DNA from: Mactra quadrangularis
Taxonomy: Eukaryota; Mollusca; Bivalvia; Venerida; Mactridae
Assembly: GCA_025267735.1 (NCBI GenBank)
Contig: CM046299.1
Coordinates: 16,700,232-16,764,231 of the forward strand
Direction: 5' to 3'
DNA: 64,000 bases
Below the pieces are notes generated by a model. It was not told the DNA's origin. It ran no database searches and saw only the letters and a list, made by a program, of their open reading frames with translations. Positions 61,683-64,000 of this stretch are shown piece after piece. The number at the start of each line of letters is the position of its first letter. Within the stretch, counting starts at the first letter, position 1. The position numbers and the translations under genes are program-made.

Positions 61683-63175
61683 TGAGCATTGAACGCTGTA
61701 AGTAATAACTTTGTAAGGCTGAAAATCTTTAAATCTCTTTTTATTTGATAACCAATGACAATTTGTAGCTTTTCGATCCTTAAAAACTTTCTAAATTTTT
61801 GCATTTTGACGACAACGACATGGCCTAATTCGTCAATACATTAGTAAATTTGGTCCGGAAGTTATAAAATGCATGTACTCAGTAGTGAGTTTACTTTGTC
61901 AAATTTTGACGAATTAGAATGGATTTAACGAAATGAAATCGGTGGTTGGAAATATCAGTGCGATTTGATTCAATTTTCTTACTTAAAAGAAATCATTATC
62001 TACAGAGAATTCGTTACTAGGTATGTTACTTTCGTGTCAAAAGTCGATTTATTTATGTAAGCTCATTCACGGTCAATTGCGTTCAACTTCAAATTCAGTA
62101 AATTACAATAGACCATCTTCTGTTTGTTGCTTTTTTCGCAGACTACCAAAGAAGCCATTTTCTTTTTTGTTGTTAGTCTTATCGTTTAAATCAATTGTAG
62201 TCAATTTCGGTTTGATAGATTGTGTCAGACTCTTTTTCGAATGTTTAGTCTTGCTGGAAGTCTATTTGACCTTCACCCTAAATCGTAGCTGATTCTATTT
62301 CCGCTACATTTAAAATCCTATGCCATACTGTTAAAAATGGAAGATATGTGGTAAATATATTTGCAATCATGATTTAGGCTCATTAGATGATAACTTCAAA
62401 ATGTACTAAGTTTTCAGACTCAAATGTATTCCAGACTATAACATTTAACAACAAGAAAAAATGTCATCAAGAATTGAATAACAAAGTTAGGTTTTTAAAG
62501 AACAGCAAAATATCATTTTTTTCATGAAAATCATTTTCTTTTGGGTGTTCTATGGACTGGAAGATCAGCTCTGGAACTCGGGGAACTGCCAGGCACTCTC
62601 AATAAGTATTTTCTTTTCTGCCACAGAAATGTTAGTAGCCATATTTAAACAATATGCCAAATCAAGATGTTTTATTATCATCAATATCATGATTAAGATT
62701 GTTTGCTTAATCAAAATCATGATATCAGAAATAAAACACACACCCTGTTCACGGAGATGTGCGTGAAATATGTACAGTACATGGTATTTTTAGCCTGAAC
62801 CTCAATTTAGCGGAGTAGATATTACAAGGTCTTAAAATATAAATTAAGGATAAAAAGTTCTTAAATGCCTCCTAAAAAGTACGAAATTTTATTGCAGTAC
62901 TATAAAACTAAAAATTAATACAATTTAGCACTGTCAACATTTGTAAATACAAAGGAGGGCGCAAGTAAAAGAAATCATGAACTGGTCCTACCATGGTCAT
63001 CAGATTCTGAGGACTCCAATATACCCCCAGCCTTCAGGGCGGCGGTAAATAAACTATTTTATCAAATTCTTTAATAACTTCTAGTATCGTGTAAATTTTG
63101 AAAGTATGAAGAAATTTTTGGAGGGCAGTGTTAATGTTAATTTAGTGTTTACAAGTTATTGTTACATTTTATTCA
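61683..63175. other. Gene-free stretch
   Basis: No supported exon. Small frames at 62023-62292 and 62524-62766 show no motif I recognise. Confidence 0.5.
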
Positions 63176-63179
63176 ATTG

Positions 63180-63310
63180 TCAGTGGTGCACATTTTAACC
63201 CTGCTGATTTAAATACTCTCAATTGTACTGCTGTACTCAGGATTGATAAAAATAGATATCCACCTGTATAAATCAGTGGGAGGAATGTATGTAGCACTTA
63301 TGTTAAATAG
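63180..63310. repeat. MITE related to 39801, copy 2
   Basis: 'GTGGTGCACATTTTAACCCT', 'GCTGATTTAAATACTCTCAA' and the right arm 'ATAAATCAGTGGGAGGAATG' align with the arms of 39801-39968, with many substitutions. Confidence 0.65.
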
Positions 63311-63523
63311 AATTTAACATTAATATAGATCTACAACATGTTTGAGTGACTATAATATGTTTATAAAGCGTTATAATGCATTTTCACTGTTAAGCAAGTT
63401 TCTAAATATTATCTTCCTTCCTATTTTTTTGCCGTAAAAGAAGATTATGAAAATGAACTAAAGTTTTTTTGAAACATTCTCTCTTTTAGCACTTGTACAT
63501 AATTTTTCTTTTCTTCTATTTCA

Positions 63524-64000
63524 GTGTGACAGTGTCACTACACTAAACTAGAAATGGTCATCTACATAACATTGATGAAATTGTCATCTGGTGGACAATG
63601 TAAGTACATTCGGCATTATTAATTTTTTACAGCAATTAAAGCTAGTTTTAAAATATTAACTTCATTCCTTATTTGATGATGTATCTAAACATGTTGAAAA
63701 TAATTTATCATAATATAGAATATAAATTCCTGGTAAAGCAGTCTCAAGCTGATGATGGCAGTTATTGCAGGCCCTTGGAATAAATAATTCTCTAAGAGCT
63801 CTTGTTGTGGGGAGGAATTGTTCTATAGAGGGCTTCTCTGCGGAGGGTGTACTGTATATCCAAAAATAAAAATTATATTAATTATGGAAACATTCACATT
63901 TCTAAAATTTGTTTATAATTTTCCTTTTATTACAGTGTGACAGTGTCTCCTATATAGCTGAGATGACATCATCTTCAATATAATATCGATGCTATAATCA
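63524..64000 (+). other. Two exon-like segments sharing TGTGACAGTGTC
   Basis: Acceptor-like TATTTCAG at 63524 and TTATTACAG near 63935 are each followed by TGTGACAGTGTC. The first has a GTAAGT donor-like site near 63600. All frames contain early stops, so they would be UTR or non-coding exons if real. Confidence 0.25.

Overview
This is a eukaryotic nuclear window, most likely from a mollusc and probably a bivalve. The evidence is strong AT richness, short exons with GT/AG introns, tRNA-derived SINEs with perfect target-site duplications, many small inverted-repeat elements, repeated 'AAGGGAGATAA'-type words, and animal genes (ABCC1/MRP1-type transporter, GT11 fucosyltransferase, eIF4A). The species call is inference. 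All readings were made by eye.

Layout. 1-9437 (minus): the first nine coding exons of an ABCC1-like ABC transporter, from the initiator ATG through TMD0 and the L0 linker into the first helix of TMD1; the rest lies beyond the left edge. 9438-21.5 kb: no convincing gene; SINEs, MITEs and a 1.2 kb fold-back element. 21633-22667 (plus): a complete intronless alpha-1,2-fucosyltransferase, the only whole protein gene here. 22.7-28.1 kb: SINE, Tc1/mariner-like MITE and a Mutator-like element with a 10 bp target duplication. 28104-30623 (plus): the 3' half of an eIF4A gene in four exons, with a damaged motif VI and a stop 12 codons early; I call it a probable pseudogene or partial duplicate. 30.6-33.5 kb: MITEs. 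33.5-37.1 kb: a CRE-bearing putative promoter and weak exon candidates, perhaps a non-coding transcript.

38-64 kb holds almost no recognisable coding sequence but much repeat structure: a duplicated hairpin pair inside long inverted repeats (40.6-44.0 kb), an inverted-repeat element carrying five 116 bp tandem units (46.1-46.8 kb), 66 bp minisatellites (45.8 and 49.4 kb), a 42 bp array (52.7 kb), about 20 units of a roughly 280 bp satellite with higher-order structure (52.9-58.4 kb), three 320 bp tandem copies of an exon-like sequence (58.4-59.2 kb), a stretch with the satellite core word in the opposite orientation (59.3-60.0 kb), and a 946 bp TIR element (60.7-61.7 kb).

The three genes do not form a pathway; they are ordinary animal neighbours separated by mobile DNA. 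I found no defence-like or otherwise clearly new system. The best leads are the tandem exon-like units beside the higher-order satellite, the degenerate eIF4A copy, and several hairpins that could be MITE relics or small-RNA precursors.
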